A stretch of DNA of 64,000 nt from Aphrocallistes beatrix (Eukaryota; Porifera; Hexactinellida; Sceptrulophora; Aphrocallistidae): contig OY725499.1 of the NCBI GenBank assembly GCA_963281255.1, forward strand, positions 1,178,001-1,242,000. Reading direction: 5' to 3'. This document shows, piece by piece, positions 23,423 through 34,803 of this stretch; position 1 is the first letter of the stretch, and every line of letters begins with the position of its first letter. The notes under the pieces are model-generated. The model was given only the letters and a program-made list of their open reading frames with translations, was not told the origin of the DNA and ran no database searches. The position numbers and the translations under genes were made by a program.

Positions 23423-25719
23423 TCATCCTGACATTTTGCCAATATCCAATTTGTCCAATATTTCATGATGTACATTGCATAATGCACATGCATTTAGTCT
23501 GTCTTCTGTCATTGTGCTGCGCAGATATGTTTTTATTCGTCTTAAGCAGCTAATTACACGTTCGGCAGAGCAAGATGTACAAGGAAGAAGAAGGTAGAGC
23601 TTATGAAATAACACCAAATTAGGCCACATTAGACGATGATCAGACTTCTCAGAAAGATACTTGTGAAGGTACTTCATATCAGTCGTGTGTTTGGTAGGGT
23701 TGGATATCTTACTAACACGATCCCATTGTATCATCTCCAACTTCAACAGTTTCCAATTAATGTCAGTATTGTAGAGCTCCATGAGCGAGTTCATGCTAGA
23801 GAATTCATAAATAGAATTTTCGCTCATATTGGACAAAATGTCTTGAAAATCCCGTGCAATGTCAATTGCCTTTCCTTGAAAACGCATTGTCGGCGAACCT
23901 ACTAAAGAGCTATACATCTTTGTCCAAATACCATGGTAATAGTTATTGACAACGATGTCATCAATTTCCCATTCAACCCTATTTCCTCTATTCACCATTT
24001 TCGCGAGACCTCGAGGAACTACAGGCAAATCAATACCCATAGCCAATGCCGAAGACTTACAGCTAGTCATGAAAACGCTAAAAATGTCCACAGATTCTCT
24101 GTCTATTCTCAATGCAGCAGTGCAGTTACTATACTTGAACACTCCCCCAGTGATTATGATTGGATTGCATTGTGAACTGGGTGAACTTGACCAAAGATAC
24201 GATGTAGAATGCGTACTCCAAAATAGACTTCAAAGCGTTGAAGTTCTCTAACATATCCTTGAGCCTTGTTTTCGTTATCAATTGAGGAGCACAGGAAGTC
24301 AAGAAGATCCTCGTAATTTTCTAAAATAGCATTAACTGCAGGGTATCTTAGAATCCATCTTGTTGGACATATGGGACGGATATTTGAGTCGCTTATCTTA
24401 CCGTCTTCTGAGTTTGCAACTCGTATCTGAGCGAAATATGCTTTTCTTTTCGCTGAATCCTTCACATATATCCCGAACTTACCTACGAGAGTCACGATAT
24501 GATAACACTGGCGAACTTCCTTTGCAACATCATTCAGCACTAAATTAAGATTATGGCCAGCGCAGTGGGAATACAGGGCTTTTGGATGATGATTCCTAAC
24601 TAATGTTTGCAAACCAGAAACATTTGAGGCCCCATCGTATGCCTGACCTCGGCAATTCTCCATGTCAAGACCAAGAGTTTTTATCGTCTTGGTAAGTATC
24701 TTGTCGAGTTCTACTGCTGTAGTACCAACCTATGTTATGTAATCCTAAAAAATCTTCCCGCACACTAAGATCTGAATCGTCTACATATCTCATACAGATG
24801 CAAACTTGCTCAAGGGTTGAGATGTCTTGAGTCTCATCCATGATACATGTAAACCAAACGGACCTCTTGATCTTCTCAACAATTATATCCAGTACACTAT
24901 TACCTACATCTTGAGACACTCATTCTGTATTGGTACCGACATAAACTTGTACCCAGACGAATTAAAGTATGATTTTACATCCTCATTGAAATTTGAAATT
25001 AGTTTAACTTCCTGCCAGATATTTGCTGCATCTTTTTCTTCGCCATGGCTTCGTAGCGGCATTCCTTGTCTAGCCAAGAGTTGTATGCTAGAAATAACAG
25101 CATCAAGGCCAATCCTATTCCTTTGCATTTCCCGTTTCTTCGTGCTGCTTACTTGGGCCCTAATCGTTAGCTGATTCTCGTGAGCAGCCTTGACACCTGC
25201 CAAATAATGATGTACATTATGCTTAAGCGTACCGGCATCAGCTCCTGTATGTCTCAGAAGCTTCGACTTACCACCATGCCAATTATTCCATCCAGTGATA
25301 AAGCTGCTCTCTGCAAACCTGTGCTTATTCTCACTAGCTGGTAACATGTCAGCATTCAAACCCCAGACACAAACAGAGCACCAGCACAAATCCAAATTTG
25401 TATCGTAACGTAGCCAGGGAATTTCGGCAAGCCAAGCTTTATTAAACTTCTGATTGCCATGACAGTGTGTTTCTTTATCTACTAGATATGGGTTAAAATC
25501 TTGTCCGACTTGGACTGGTGGTTGTGGCGTAATTTGGTGTTGTTCTGCAGATTCCTGTTGTGAGAGGGTAATACATTCATTTGGGCTCTCAGGGGACTGA
25601 GAACCTGGATCGCAGTCAGGTGAAGTGAGTGTTGATAGACTTAATTGTGCTTGGAGAAAATGGCTTAATATCGGCTGTGCAAACTTAGGCTTTTTAGCTG
25701 AACTCTCAGAAGAAGACAT
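23423..25719 (-). pseudogene. hAT transposase pseudogene, ZMYM1/DUF4371-like
   Basis: The minus strand encodes about 760 residues in four overlapping frames. Frame 1 (25,719-24,904) starts MSSSESSAKKPKFAQPILSH, with a serine/glutamine-rich leader, then a TTF-type zinc finger (FNKAWLAEIPWLRYD, CWCSVC, WHGGKSKLLRH) and the start of DUF4371. Frame 2 (to about 24,728) holds the first catalytic D in CIMDETQDIS. Frame 3 (24,663-24,154) has CRGQAYDGASNVSG, the HCAGHNLNLVL segment and PTRW. Frame 4 (24,142-23,423) ends in the hATC dimerisation domain (CSAERVISCLRRIKTYLRST). Three single-base shifts, near 24,915, 24,728 and 24,150, break the gene; otherwise motif order is complete. It belongs to the same broad family as the fragment at 1-708 but is a different lineage by sequence. 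Dead copy, still fairly young by the few lesions. Confidence 0.9.
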
Positions 25720-25984
25720 TTATTATTTTCAAGAATAAATGTAGATCGGAATCAGAAATTGGAAATTTTAAAATTTATTGAATTACTAGAATCTTGATTT
25801 GTTTGTTATTTATGGTTGGAAACACATTCAGTGTAGTATATTATTAGCACTATAGAGTATAGACACTTCCATTGTTCAATTCAAAAACAACGTGAAATAA
25901 TGATTCTTTAATTGATCAATTATGAAATACCAACCTGAAAGTATTGAATATAAAATTGATACAATTATTCATTTTTTTAATGTA

Positions 25985-26155
25985 CAGTAGCCCCCCGCTT
26001 TTCAGAACCTTGGCACTCCGATCCCTCGTAAATCCGAACATCTCATTCTCAAATTCATATTAAAATAACTTGGAATATAGTATACCATAATCGTAACAGA
26101 TATCTTTTGAATCAGAACTCCTCCGTTCGGACTTCTGATTAACAAGGGTTTACTG
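25985..26155. mobile_element. pogo/Tigger-like MITE (171 bp) nested in the hAT element
   Basis: Ends CAGTAGCCCCCCGCTTTTCA (left) and CAGTAAACCCTTGTTAATCA (right, reversed), flanked by TA on each side. Non-coding, in the 5' untranslated part of the hAT element. Confidence 0.82.
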
Positions 26156-26248
26156 TATTGACATATTGAGTGCACTTAGTATACAAGTACTAGTACAACG
26201 GCCTGGCCGGCTGGCCCCCCCGCTTTTTTGGTCAACCTGACGCCACTG

Positions 26249-27473
26249 CGACTGAGTGCCAGTTGATCGGTATTTGAGGCACCGATTGAGTTTGAAATTG
26301 TTTTTATGGGGTCGGATGCATCTTATAAATCCGAACATTTGCTTTTTAGAATGAAATAACCCCAATACATGAAGTCAAATTTCAAAAACCGGCTATTTCA
26401 CCTGGATCAATAAATAGAAATGAACTCATCATTTGTACGAATGAGTACCAGTTGATCTGTTTTTGAGACACGGATTGAGGTCGATTTTAGTTTTTATCGG
26501 GTGGGCCACATGCTTGTAAATCCTAATATTTGGAATATATTTACAAACGACGCCAAAAGTTGAAGTCAAATTTCAAAAACCGGCGATTTCACCGAGATCA
26601 ATAAATAGAAATGAACTCATCTTTTGTACGAATGAGTGCCAGTTGATCGGTATTAGTGGAACCGATTGAGGTCGATTTTGTTGTCATGGGATGGAACACA
26701 TCCTTGTAATCATATTATTTTGAATATATTAACCAACGACGCCAAAAGTTGAAGGCAAATTTCACAAACCGGCTATTTACCTGGATCATTAAATAGAAAT
26801 GAACTCATCATTTGAACGAATGAGTACCAGTTGATCGGAATTAGAGGCACCGATTGTGGTTGATTTTGTTTTAATGGGGTGCGATGCATCCTTGTATATC
26901 ATGATTTTTGTTTTTTATATGGAAACGACCCCAATATATGAAGTCAAATTCCAAAAACCGGCTATTTTACCTGGATCAATAAATAGAAATGCACTCATCA
27001 TTTATTCGAATGAGTGCCAGTTGATCGGTATTAGAGGCACCGATTGAGTTTGAAATTGTTTTTATGGTGCGGGAAGCATCCTTGTAAAGCCTAACATTTG
27101 CTTTTTAAATTGAAACGACCCCATTATATGAAGTCAAATTTCAAAAAACGGCTATTTCACCTGGATCAATAAATAGAAATGAACTCATCATTTCTACAAA
27201 TGAGTGCCAGTTGATCGGTATTAGAGCACCGATAGTGGTTGATTTTGTTTCATTGGCGTGCAATGCATCCTTATAAATCCTACTATTTGATTTTTATAAG
27301 AAACGACCCTAATGTATAAAGTCAAATTTCACAAACCGGCTATTTACCTGGATCATTAAATAGAAATGAACTCATCATTTGTACAAATGAGTGCTAGTTG
27401 ATCGGTATTAGAGGCTCCGATTGAGATTGAAATTATTTTAATAGGGTGGGATGCCTCCGTACAAATCCTAATA
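26249..27473. repeat. Satellite array block 4 (about 6.5 monomers)
   Basis: Array between the hAT element and a pogo-like MITE. Contains the partner of the six-monomer duplication noted for block 3. Confidence 0.95.
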
Positions 27474-27969
27474 CAGTCGACTCTCGTTAACACGTACACC
27501 AAGGGACCGTGGAGATTTGTACTCCTTATCCGGAGTACGTATTAACCGAAGCACGTACATAGCCACATTTGTCCAAAATACTTAATATACACAGTGATAT
27601 ACGTGAGAGTATGAAATTGTACTTGTCAAATAGAGAACTCATTATCCATGTTGTATTAACGAGATTCGACTGTATTTTTATTGAGAAATATCTGTTTAGT
27701 ATCTATCCACGTACCATATTCAAAGTGCTCGTAGGCACACACCTGTTCGTATTATCCGTGTTCGTATTAACCGATGTATTTAGTATTGAAAACTCACTGA
27801 AGGGGACCCACAAATCGTACTTATTATCCGATAATTCGTCTTATCCGTGTTCGTGTTAACCGGAGTTCGTTTGTATATATTTTGCCATAGATTAGGTTGG
27901 GGAATCAAAACTTGTACTTCTTATCCGATTGTACTCCTTATCCGTGTTCGTATTAACGAGAGTCGACTG
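27474..27969. mobile_element. pogo/Tigger-like MITE (496 bp) in satellite
   Basis: Inverted ends CAGTCGACTCTCGTTAACAC (left) and CAGTCGACTCTCGTTAATAC (right, reversed), flanked by TA (27,472-27,473; 27,970-27,971). The interior repeats TTATCCG and GTATTAACCG motifs in both orientations. The open frame at 27,569-27,859 has no coding character. Confidence 0.88.
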
Positions 27970-30900
27970 TATTTGGTTTTTACATGAAACGACCTCAATA
28001 TATGAAGTCAAATTTCAAAAACCGATTATTTTCCCTAGATCAATAAATAGAAATGAACTAATCATTTGTACGGATGAGTACTAGTTGATCGGAATTAGAG
28101 GCACCGATTGTGGTTGATTTTGTTTTAATGGGGTGCGATGCATCCTTATATATCCTGATTTTTGGTTTTTATATGGAAACGACCCCAATATATGAAGTCA
28201 AATTACAAAAACCGGCTATTTTACCTGGATCAATAAATAGAAATGAACTCATCATTTGTACGAATGAGTACCAGTTGTCGGTTTTTGAGACACCGAATGA
28301 GGTCGATTTAGTTTTATAGGATGGGACACATCCTTGTAAATCCTAATATTTAGAATATATTTACAAACGACGCCAAAAGTTGAAGGCAAATTTCACAAAC
28401 CGGCTATTTACCTCTATCATTAAATAGAAATGAACTCATCATTTGTACAAATGAGTGCCAGTTGACCGGTATTAGAGGCTCCGATTGAGATTGAAATTAT
28501 TTTAATAGGATGGGATGCATCCCGTACAAATCCTAATATTTGGTTTTTACATGAAACGACCTCAATATATGAAGTCGAATTTCAAAAACCGGTTATTTTC
28601 CCTAGATCAATAAATGTAAATGAACTCAACATTTGTACGAATGAGTACCAGTTGATCGGTATTTGAGACAACGATTGAAGTCGATTTGTTTTTATGGGTT
28701 TGGGATGCATTCATATAAATTCTAAAATTTGGTTTGTATATGAAACGACCACCAATATATGTGGTCAAATTTCAAAAACCGGCTATTTTACCTAGAACAA
28801 TAAATAGAGATTAACTCATCATTTGCACGAATGAGTACCAGTTGATCGGAATTAGAGGCACCGATTGTGGGTGATTTTGTTTCATTGGCGTGCGATGCAT
28901 CCTTATAAATCCAACTATTTGATTTTTCTAAGAAACGACCCTAATGTATAAAGTCAAATTCCAAAAACCGGCTAATTCACATACGTAGATCGATAAATAG
29001 AAATGAACTCATCATTTGTTCGAATGAGTGCCAGTTGATCGGTATTAGTGGAACCGATTGAGGTTAATTTTGTTTTTAGGATGTGGGATGCATCCTTATA
29101 AATCCTACTATTTGGTTTTGATATTGAAACGACGCCAAAATATGAAGTCAAATTTCAAAAACCGGCTATTTCACCTAGATCAATAAATAGATATGAACTC
29201 ATCATTTGTACGAATGAGTACCAGTTGATCGGTTTTTGAGACACCGATTGAGGTCGATTTAGTTCTATAGGGTAGGACACATCCTTGTAAATCCTAATAT
29301 TTAGAATATATTAACAAACGAACCCAAAATATGAAGTCAAATTTCAAAAACCGGCTATTTACCTGCATCATTAAATAGAAATGAACTCATCATTTGTACG
29401 AATGAGTACCAGTTGAGCGGTTTTTGAGAAACCGATTGGGGTCGATTTTGTTGTAATGGGATGTGATACATCCTTTTAATCCCATTATTTGGAATATATT
29501 AACAAACGACGCCAAAAGCTCAAGTCAGTTTCAAAAACCGGCTATTTTACCTAGATCAATAAATAGAAATGAACTCATCATTTGTACGAATGAGTACCAG
29601 TTGATCGGAATTAGAGGCACCGATTGTGATTGATTTTGTTTTAATGGGGTGCGATGTATCCTTATATATCCCAATTTTTGGTTTTATATGGAAACGACCA
29701 CAATATATGAAGTCAAATTTCAAAAACCGGCTATTTCACCTGGATCAATAAATAGAAATGAACTCATCATTTGTACAAATGAGTGCCAGTTGATTGGTAT
29801 TAGAGCACCGATAGTGGTGATTTTGTTTCAATGGGGTGCGATTCATCATTATTAATCCTATTATTTGCATTTATAAGTAAACGACCTCAATATATGAAGT
29901 CAAATTCCAAAAACCGGCTATTTTACCTCGATCAATAAATAGAAATGAACTCATTATTTGTAGAAATGAGTACCAGTTGATCGGTTTTTGAGACACCGAT
30001 TGAGGTCGATTTAGGTTTTATCGGGTGGATCACATGCTTCTAAATCCTAATAATAGGAATATATTTACAAACGACGCCAAAAGTTGAGTCAAATTTCTAT
30101 AACCGGCTATTTACCTAGATCAATAAATAGAAATGAACACATCATTTGTGCGAATGAGTACCAGTTGATCGGAATTAGAGGCAGCGATTGTGGTTGATTT
30201 TGTTTTAATGGGGTGCGATGCATCCTTATATATCATGATTTTTGGTTTTTATATGGAAACGACCCCAATATATGAAGTCAAAGTCCAAAAATCTGCAATT
30301 TTACCTGGATCAATAAATAGAAATTAACTCATCATTTGTACAAATGAGTGCCAGTTGATTGGTATTAGTGGAACCGATTGAGGTCGATTTTGTTGTCATG
30401 GGATGGGACACATCCTTTTAATCCTATTATTTGGAATATATTAACAAACGACGCCAAAAGTTGAACTCAAATTCCAAAAACCGGCTATTTACCTAGATCA
30501 ATAAATAGAAATGAATTTATCATTTGTACAAATTAGTGCAAGTTGATCGGTGTTAGCGCTAGCAATAGTGCTTGATTTTGTTTCAATGATGTGCGATGCA
30601 TCCTTATAAATCCTATTATTTGCTTTTTATAAGGAAATGACCTCAATATATGAAGTCAAATTCCAAAAACCGGCTATTTCCCCTAGTTTGCTAAAAAGAA
30701 ATGAACTCTTCATTTGTTCGAATGCGTGCCAATTGATATGTATTTGAGACACAATTGAGATTTTGTTTTTATGGGGTGGGACACATCCTTATAAATCCTA
30801 ATATTCGAAATATATTAACAAACGACGCCAAAAGTTGAAGTCAAATTTCCAAAACCGGCTATTTTACCTGGATTAATATATAGAAATGAACTCATCATTT

Positions 30901-31328
30901 GTTCGAATGAGTGCCAGATGATCGGTATTAGTGACACCGATTGAAGTTTATTTTGTTTTTATGGTGTGGGATGCATCCTTATTAATCATAATATTTCCAT
31001 TTATAAGGAAACGACCCCAATATATGAAGTCAAATTTCAAAAACCGGCTATTTTAACTGGATCAAAAATAGAAATGAACTAATCATTTGTTCGAATCAGT
31101 GCCAGTTGATCGGTATTAGTGGCACCGATTGAGGTTAATTTTGTTTTTCTGGTGTGGGATGCATCCTTATAAATCCTAATTTTTGGTTTTTATATGGAAA
31201 CGACCCCAATATATGAATTCAAATTTCAAAAACTGGTTATTGTACCTGGATCAATAAATAGAAATGAACTCATAATTTGTTCGAATCAGTGCCAGATGAT
31301 CGGTATTAGTGGAACCGATTGAGGTTAA
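27970..31328. repeat. Satellite array block 5 (about 18 monomers)
   Basis: Long uninterrupted block. From about 30.9 kb the monomers shift to a subtype with TTTGTTCGAAT, GTATTAGTGGCACCGATTGA and GGTTAATTTTG, which dominates blocks 6 and 7, so local homogenisation is visible. Confidence 0.95.
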
Positions 31329-31657
31329 GGTTGGCCTTTCCTATGGGCATTTTGTTTTTTATCTAAAAATTGCAAAAAGACCTTTTTAATCATTTTTAGA
31401 TTCCTAAATCCCTTCTTAACATTAATTTCGATTTTTAGAATTTCAATGCTAATATTTCGCCACTCAGAGCCACTTCTACCACCTGGTGTCGCCCAAAAAA
31501 GGACACATTTTTCAAACAGAAAGTATCATATCCATAACTTCTTTGAACCATGTTAGATCATCATTTTGATGCTAAATTCGTGCTCAGCACTAAATTTCCA
31601 ATAATTTGATATATATATTGGACATATTTGGAGAAATTCTTTGGCTGCGGGTTCCTA

Positions 31658-31705
31658 GCAACGGCCAGGAATGTGAAAAAATTCCTGGCCGTTGCTATGC
31701 ACGGA
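31658..31705. repeat. Central hairpin of the TTAA foldback element
   Basis: Perfect inverted repeat TAGCAACGGCCAGGAAT / ATTCCTGGCCGTTGCTA with a loop of about 8 nt. The same hairpin is kept in the second copy near 60,682-60,722. Confidence 0.85.
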
Positions 31706-32024
31706 CATCCAAAAAATTCTTCAAATATGGTCAATATATATAACAAATTTTTGGAAATTTAGTGTTGAGTACGAATTTAGTATTAAAATGATGATCTGAC
31801 ATGGTTCAAAGAAGTTATTGATCTTGGATTCCGGCGGACACTATCGAATGTAGTTATTTTTGGGTGGCCAGTCAGCAATGACCAGTTTTTCCCACTTTTG
31901 ATGGAGAAAATTTTGATATACCATATTTTGAAGTTAAGTACTGCTATAAGTTGTCGAATAAGGATATTTGTATGTTATTTAATATTCCAAAGCAGTTAAA
32001 ACTAATGGAAATTGAGGTACATAT

Positions 32025-33344
32025 GGGTGTCCCATAATTATTGTCGTATGTTTCTATGTTGTCTTATTATAGGTTAAATGTATCAGATCTTAACCATTAT
32101 TTACCAATATATCTTCCATTCAATTGTATGCATTTAGCAATACGAGCTGGCATACCAGCCACTAAATTCTCCAGGATCGAGGGGTTGATATTAGCCCAGG
32201 CAACTTTGAGATTCGTTGAGGACTTCATATCATTAAGCTTCTCCTGCAAAATACTCCACAGATTTTCTATCGGATTTAAATCCGGCGAGTTGCCAGGCCA
32301 TATTCCTTTGGCCCAGAAACCAGACATGTTGTTCCTGCACCATTCCTATGTCCGATTTGCGGTGTGTGCAGGAGCACCGTCTTGCATGAAAATTGCTCGA
32401 GACATGTCTGGTAATAACTTCCTGGTCAAAGTATCCCCTGTATTCCTAGAACGACTCACTGCAGTACAATAGGATTTCTCCAATACCTCTTCTGTATAGT
32501 ACTGAGAAGTTACTGTCTGTTTAGGCGGAACGAAATGTAACTCTGAGAGAGCACGATAGCTCATAACCGCCCAGACCATCACTTTAGGGGGATTTTTAAC
32601 TTTTTCGCGAGGTGATATTCCGGAGCTGTCAGTTGACCAAACTCTGTCATTCTGGGCTGAAGTTGAGTGAAACAATTCAAATGGCGATTCATCACTCCAT
32701 AGGACTCGCTTCCATTCCCCCAAGTCCCAATTTTGTCTTTCAATACAAAAGTTAAGACGATTTTGTATCTGTTTCTCACTTAATTTGGGAATTTTAGGTC
32801 TTTTATAGGCATTTGCGCCTAGAGTCACCTTCAAATATCGATGTACTGTCGATTTAGAGATATTGTGACCCTTTCTCTTCAATTTGGTAGCGATTTTTCT
32901 AGTCGAGTTGCGGATTTTCCCGAGAGATTTGGACATAATAATTTTTGCTTCCCTCGACACTCTTGATGGAGGCCCAGCACCAGGCTTATGTCCAAGATCT
33001 TCTCCTCGTCTATATCGTGCCCACCAGCGTTGAATTGTTCTGAGTGGTTTATCCAGACAAATGGCAACATTTTTCTGAAGCATGCCACCAATTATCATAC
33101 CAACGGCCCTGTTTCTCAGTGATTCTTTCGAATTTACGACATCCATTTCGGTAGAATTATACTCCGATGATAAAATCGTCCAAACTCGTGCAACAATTGG
33201 AATTTATTACAAGGTTCTATTTCAATTCGAAAGTTGATTCATAGTAATAGATATCACATGAAAAGAAAGTATATAGAGAGCAAACCAGGAATACTATAAA
33301 CAGAAGTTTAAAATATTCTATACGACAATAATTATGGGACACCC
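32025..33344 (-). mobile_element. Tc1-type DD37E transposon (1,320 bp), nearly intact
   Basis: Inverted ends GGGTGTCCCATAATTATTGT on both sides (right end reversed), continuing CGTAT. TA lies just outside on both sides (left with one extra T). It sits inside the TTAA foldback element. One transposase gene occupies most of the element. Confidence 0.9.
32097..33146 (-). pseudogene. Tc1-related DD37E transposase with a single in-frame stop
   Basis: A 349-codon frame on the minus strand, open except for one TAG at 32,346-32,348. It starts MDVVNSKESLRNRAVGMIIG (33,146). N-terminal paired-type helix-turn-helix domains follow (LRTIQRWWARYRRG; ISKSTVHRYLK), with a GRPP-like GAGPPSRVSR linker. The catalytic core shows the first D in LWSDESPFELF, VMVWAVMSYRALS, the second D in IFMQDGAPAHTANRT, then the stop, EWCRNNMSGFWAKGIWPGNS and the final E in PDLNPIENLW. 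Counting the stop codon as one residue, 37 residues lie between D and E. The related fragment at 10,886-11,545 has Q at the same place (ITQEWCR), so the TAG is probably a CAG-to-TAG transition. Ends LNGRYIGK at 32,097. Probably recently inactivated. Confidence 0.93.
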
Positions 33345-33495
33345 TATAAATATTTTCTAAATCATATTTTCTGATACTTTTTTTCAGCAATTATAAAGTT
33401 GATAACTTTTTGTAAATTCAACGTAGGGGCGAAAACTCAACGGTTTCTGATAGATCTCGAAGAGTAGAACATAATAAATAGACAGAATTTTGATA

Positions 33496-33885
33496 TCCTT
33501 ACTATTAAAACTCGATGATTGTATGTATATATATATATATATATATATCTGTAACGAATTGATTGAAGAAACTGCCGGGCGCAGAAGGCTGATTTTTGGC
33601 ATGTGGGAGTCTTTTGTCTATGGCTCCAGTAAGTTCTGAGTTCAGAGCAAAATGTCGACTCATCATGGAATTATGACGTCATTGTCACATTTTTAAAAGT
33701 TAAGCAACACAGTTATTCGGGCATAACTCAGCCATTATAGGACTTTCATCAAATGATGCGACTTTCATCTAACACTAAGATGGACATATTTAGAGATGTT
33801 ATCTCCCTTATAGGCGACCGAAGGGAGCCTCTGGCGGACACAAATGTCCGCTAGCCGCGCAGCGCAAGCAAGCGAAGCGCGCTTG
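33496..33885 (+). mobile_element. Helitron-like non-autonomous element, copy 4 (390 bp, internal deletion)
   Basis: Starts TCCTTACTATTAAAACTCGA after A and ends in the CGCTTG hairpin before T. Compared with copies 2 and 5 it lacks about 150 bp between CAGCCATTATAG and the GATGGACATATTTAGAGATG segment, and one base is missing from the tail hairpin. Confidence 0.7.
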
Positions 33886-33896
33886 TTAAGGATATA

Positions 33897-34449
33897 TCCT
33901 TACTATTAAAACTCGATTATTGTATATATTTATATATATATCTGTAACAAATTGATTGAAGAAACTGCTGGGCGCAGAAGGGTGATTTTTGGCATGTGGG
34001 AGTTTTTTGGCTATGGCTCCAGTAAGTTCTGAGTTCAGAGCAAAATGTCGACTCATCATGGAATTATGACGTCATTGTCACATTTTTAAAAGTTAAGCAA
34101 TACAGTTATTCGGTCATAACTCAGCCATTATAGGAGATAGAAGGCTGAAATTTTAATAGAATCTGTATACTAGCACGCCTCACATATGATGCGACTTTAA
34201 AAAATGATGAATGATCAAAAAATGATGACTCATCACTTTGTTATGACGTCATCATTACGCATCAAAAATTTTAAAATTGACAAATTTGGTGATTTTTCTA
34301 GTGAAATCAATTTTAAAACTATGATGGACATATTTAGAGATGTTATCTCCCTTATAATTAACCAATGTGACCCCAGGCGACCGAAGGGAGCCTCCGGCGG
34401 ACACAAAGTGTCCGCCAGCTGCGCAGCGCAAGCAAGCGAAGCGCGCTTG
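33897..34449 (+). mobile_element. Helitron-like non-autonomous element, copy 5 (553 bp)
   Basis: Lies 11 bp after copy 4 in the same orientation, again after A (GGATATA) and before T. Full-length structure with intact 9-bp tail hairpin and CAAGCG...CGCTTG terminal hairpin. Confidence 0.72.
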
Positions 34450-34803
34450 TTAGGAATAAAAAGAGAATTATTAAAAAAATAGTGTCAAAATTAATATAAT
34501 AAAATTCCTCGGGTGTTTTGGTGTGAACTTTTAACAATTTTCAAAATTTGAAAATATGTCAATTCATTAGTTAGATAATCGATTAATGGAGGAATTTGAG
34601 AAGTTTCTAAAGGTTTGTAAGCATATTGTGTCCGATTTCTTCCTTATAAAATGACCAATCTTTTTCAAAAAATTTTTATCTGTTGCAATATTTCAATTAT
34701 TATTGGAGTTTTGCAGATAACTCTGTGATTCAAATCTGCACTGAAAAAATTAAATGAATCGGTTGAAAAAGTCAAAAGATAGCTATTATAGGAAAGGCCA
34801 ACC
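34450..34803. other. Right-hand part of the TTAA foldback element
   Basis: AT-rich, non-coding sequence ending at the family-2 terminus. No further insertions seen. Confidence 0.6.

Larger units (their letters stand above)
23114..26248 (-). mobile_element. hAT element (3,135 bp) in satellite
   Basis: Inverted ends CAGTGGCGTCAGGTTCAGGG (left) and CAGTGGCGTCAGGTTGACCA (right, reversed), both followed shortly by G-rich runs, and flanked by a perfect 8-bp duplication CGACTGAG (23,106-23,113; 26,249-26,256) that also matches a satellite variant. It carries a near full-length but frameshifted transposase and a nested 171-bp pogo-like MITE at 25,985. Confidence 0.95.
31329..34803. mobile_element. 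TTAA-target foldback element, family 2, with three nested insertions
   Basis: Ends GGTTGGCCTTTCCTATGGGC (left) and GGTTGGCCTTTCCTATAATA (right, reversed), each flanked by TTAA (31,325-31,328; 34,804-34,807) that belongs to the satellite monomer (GAGGTTAATTTTG). The left half contains a foldback: arms at about 31,545-31,675 and 31,695-31,835 around a perfect 17-bp hairpin TAGCAACGGCCAGGAAT / ATTCCTGGCCGTTGCTA. A Tc1-type element (32,025-33,344) and two Helitron-like copies (33,496 and 33,897) are inserted, so the element proper is about 1.2 kb. It has no coding capacity of its own. A second, partial copy is at 60,381-61,055. Confidence 0.8.

Noticed and set aside
27569-27859. 96-codon open frame
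   Set aside because: Lies wholly inside a pogo-like MITE, has no known domain and a biased composition.
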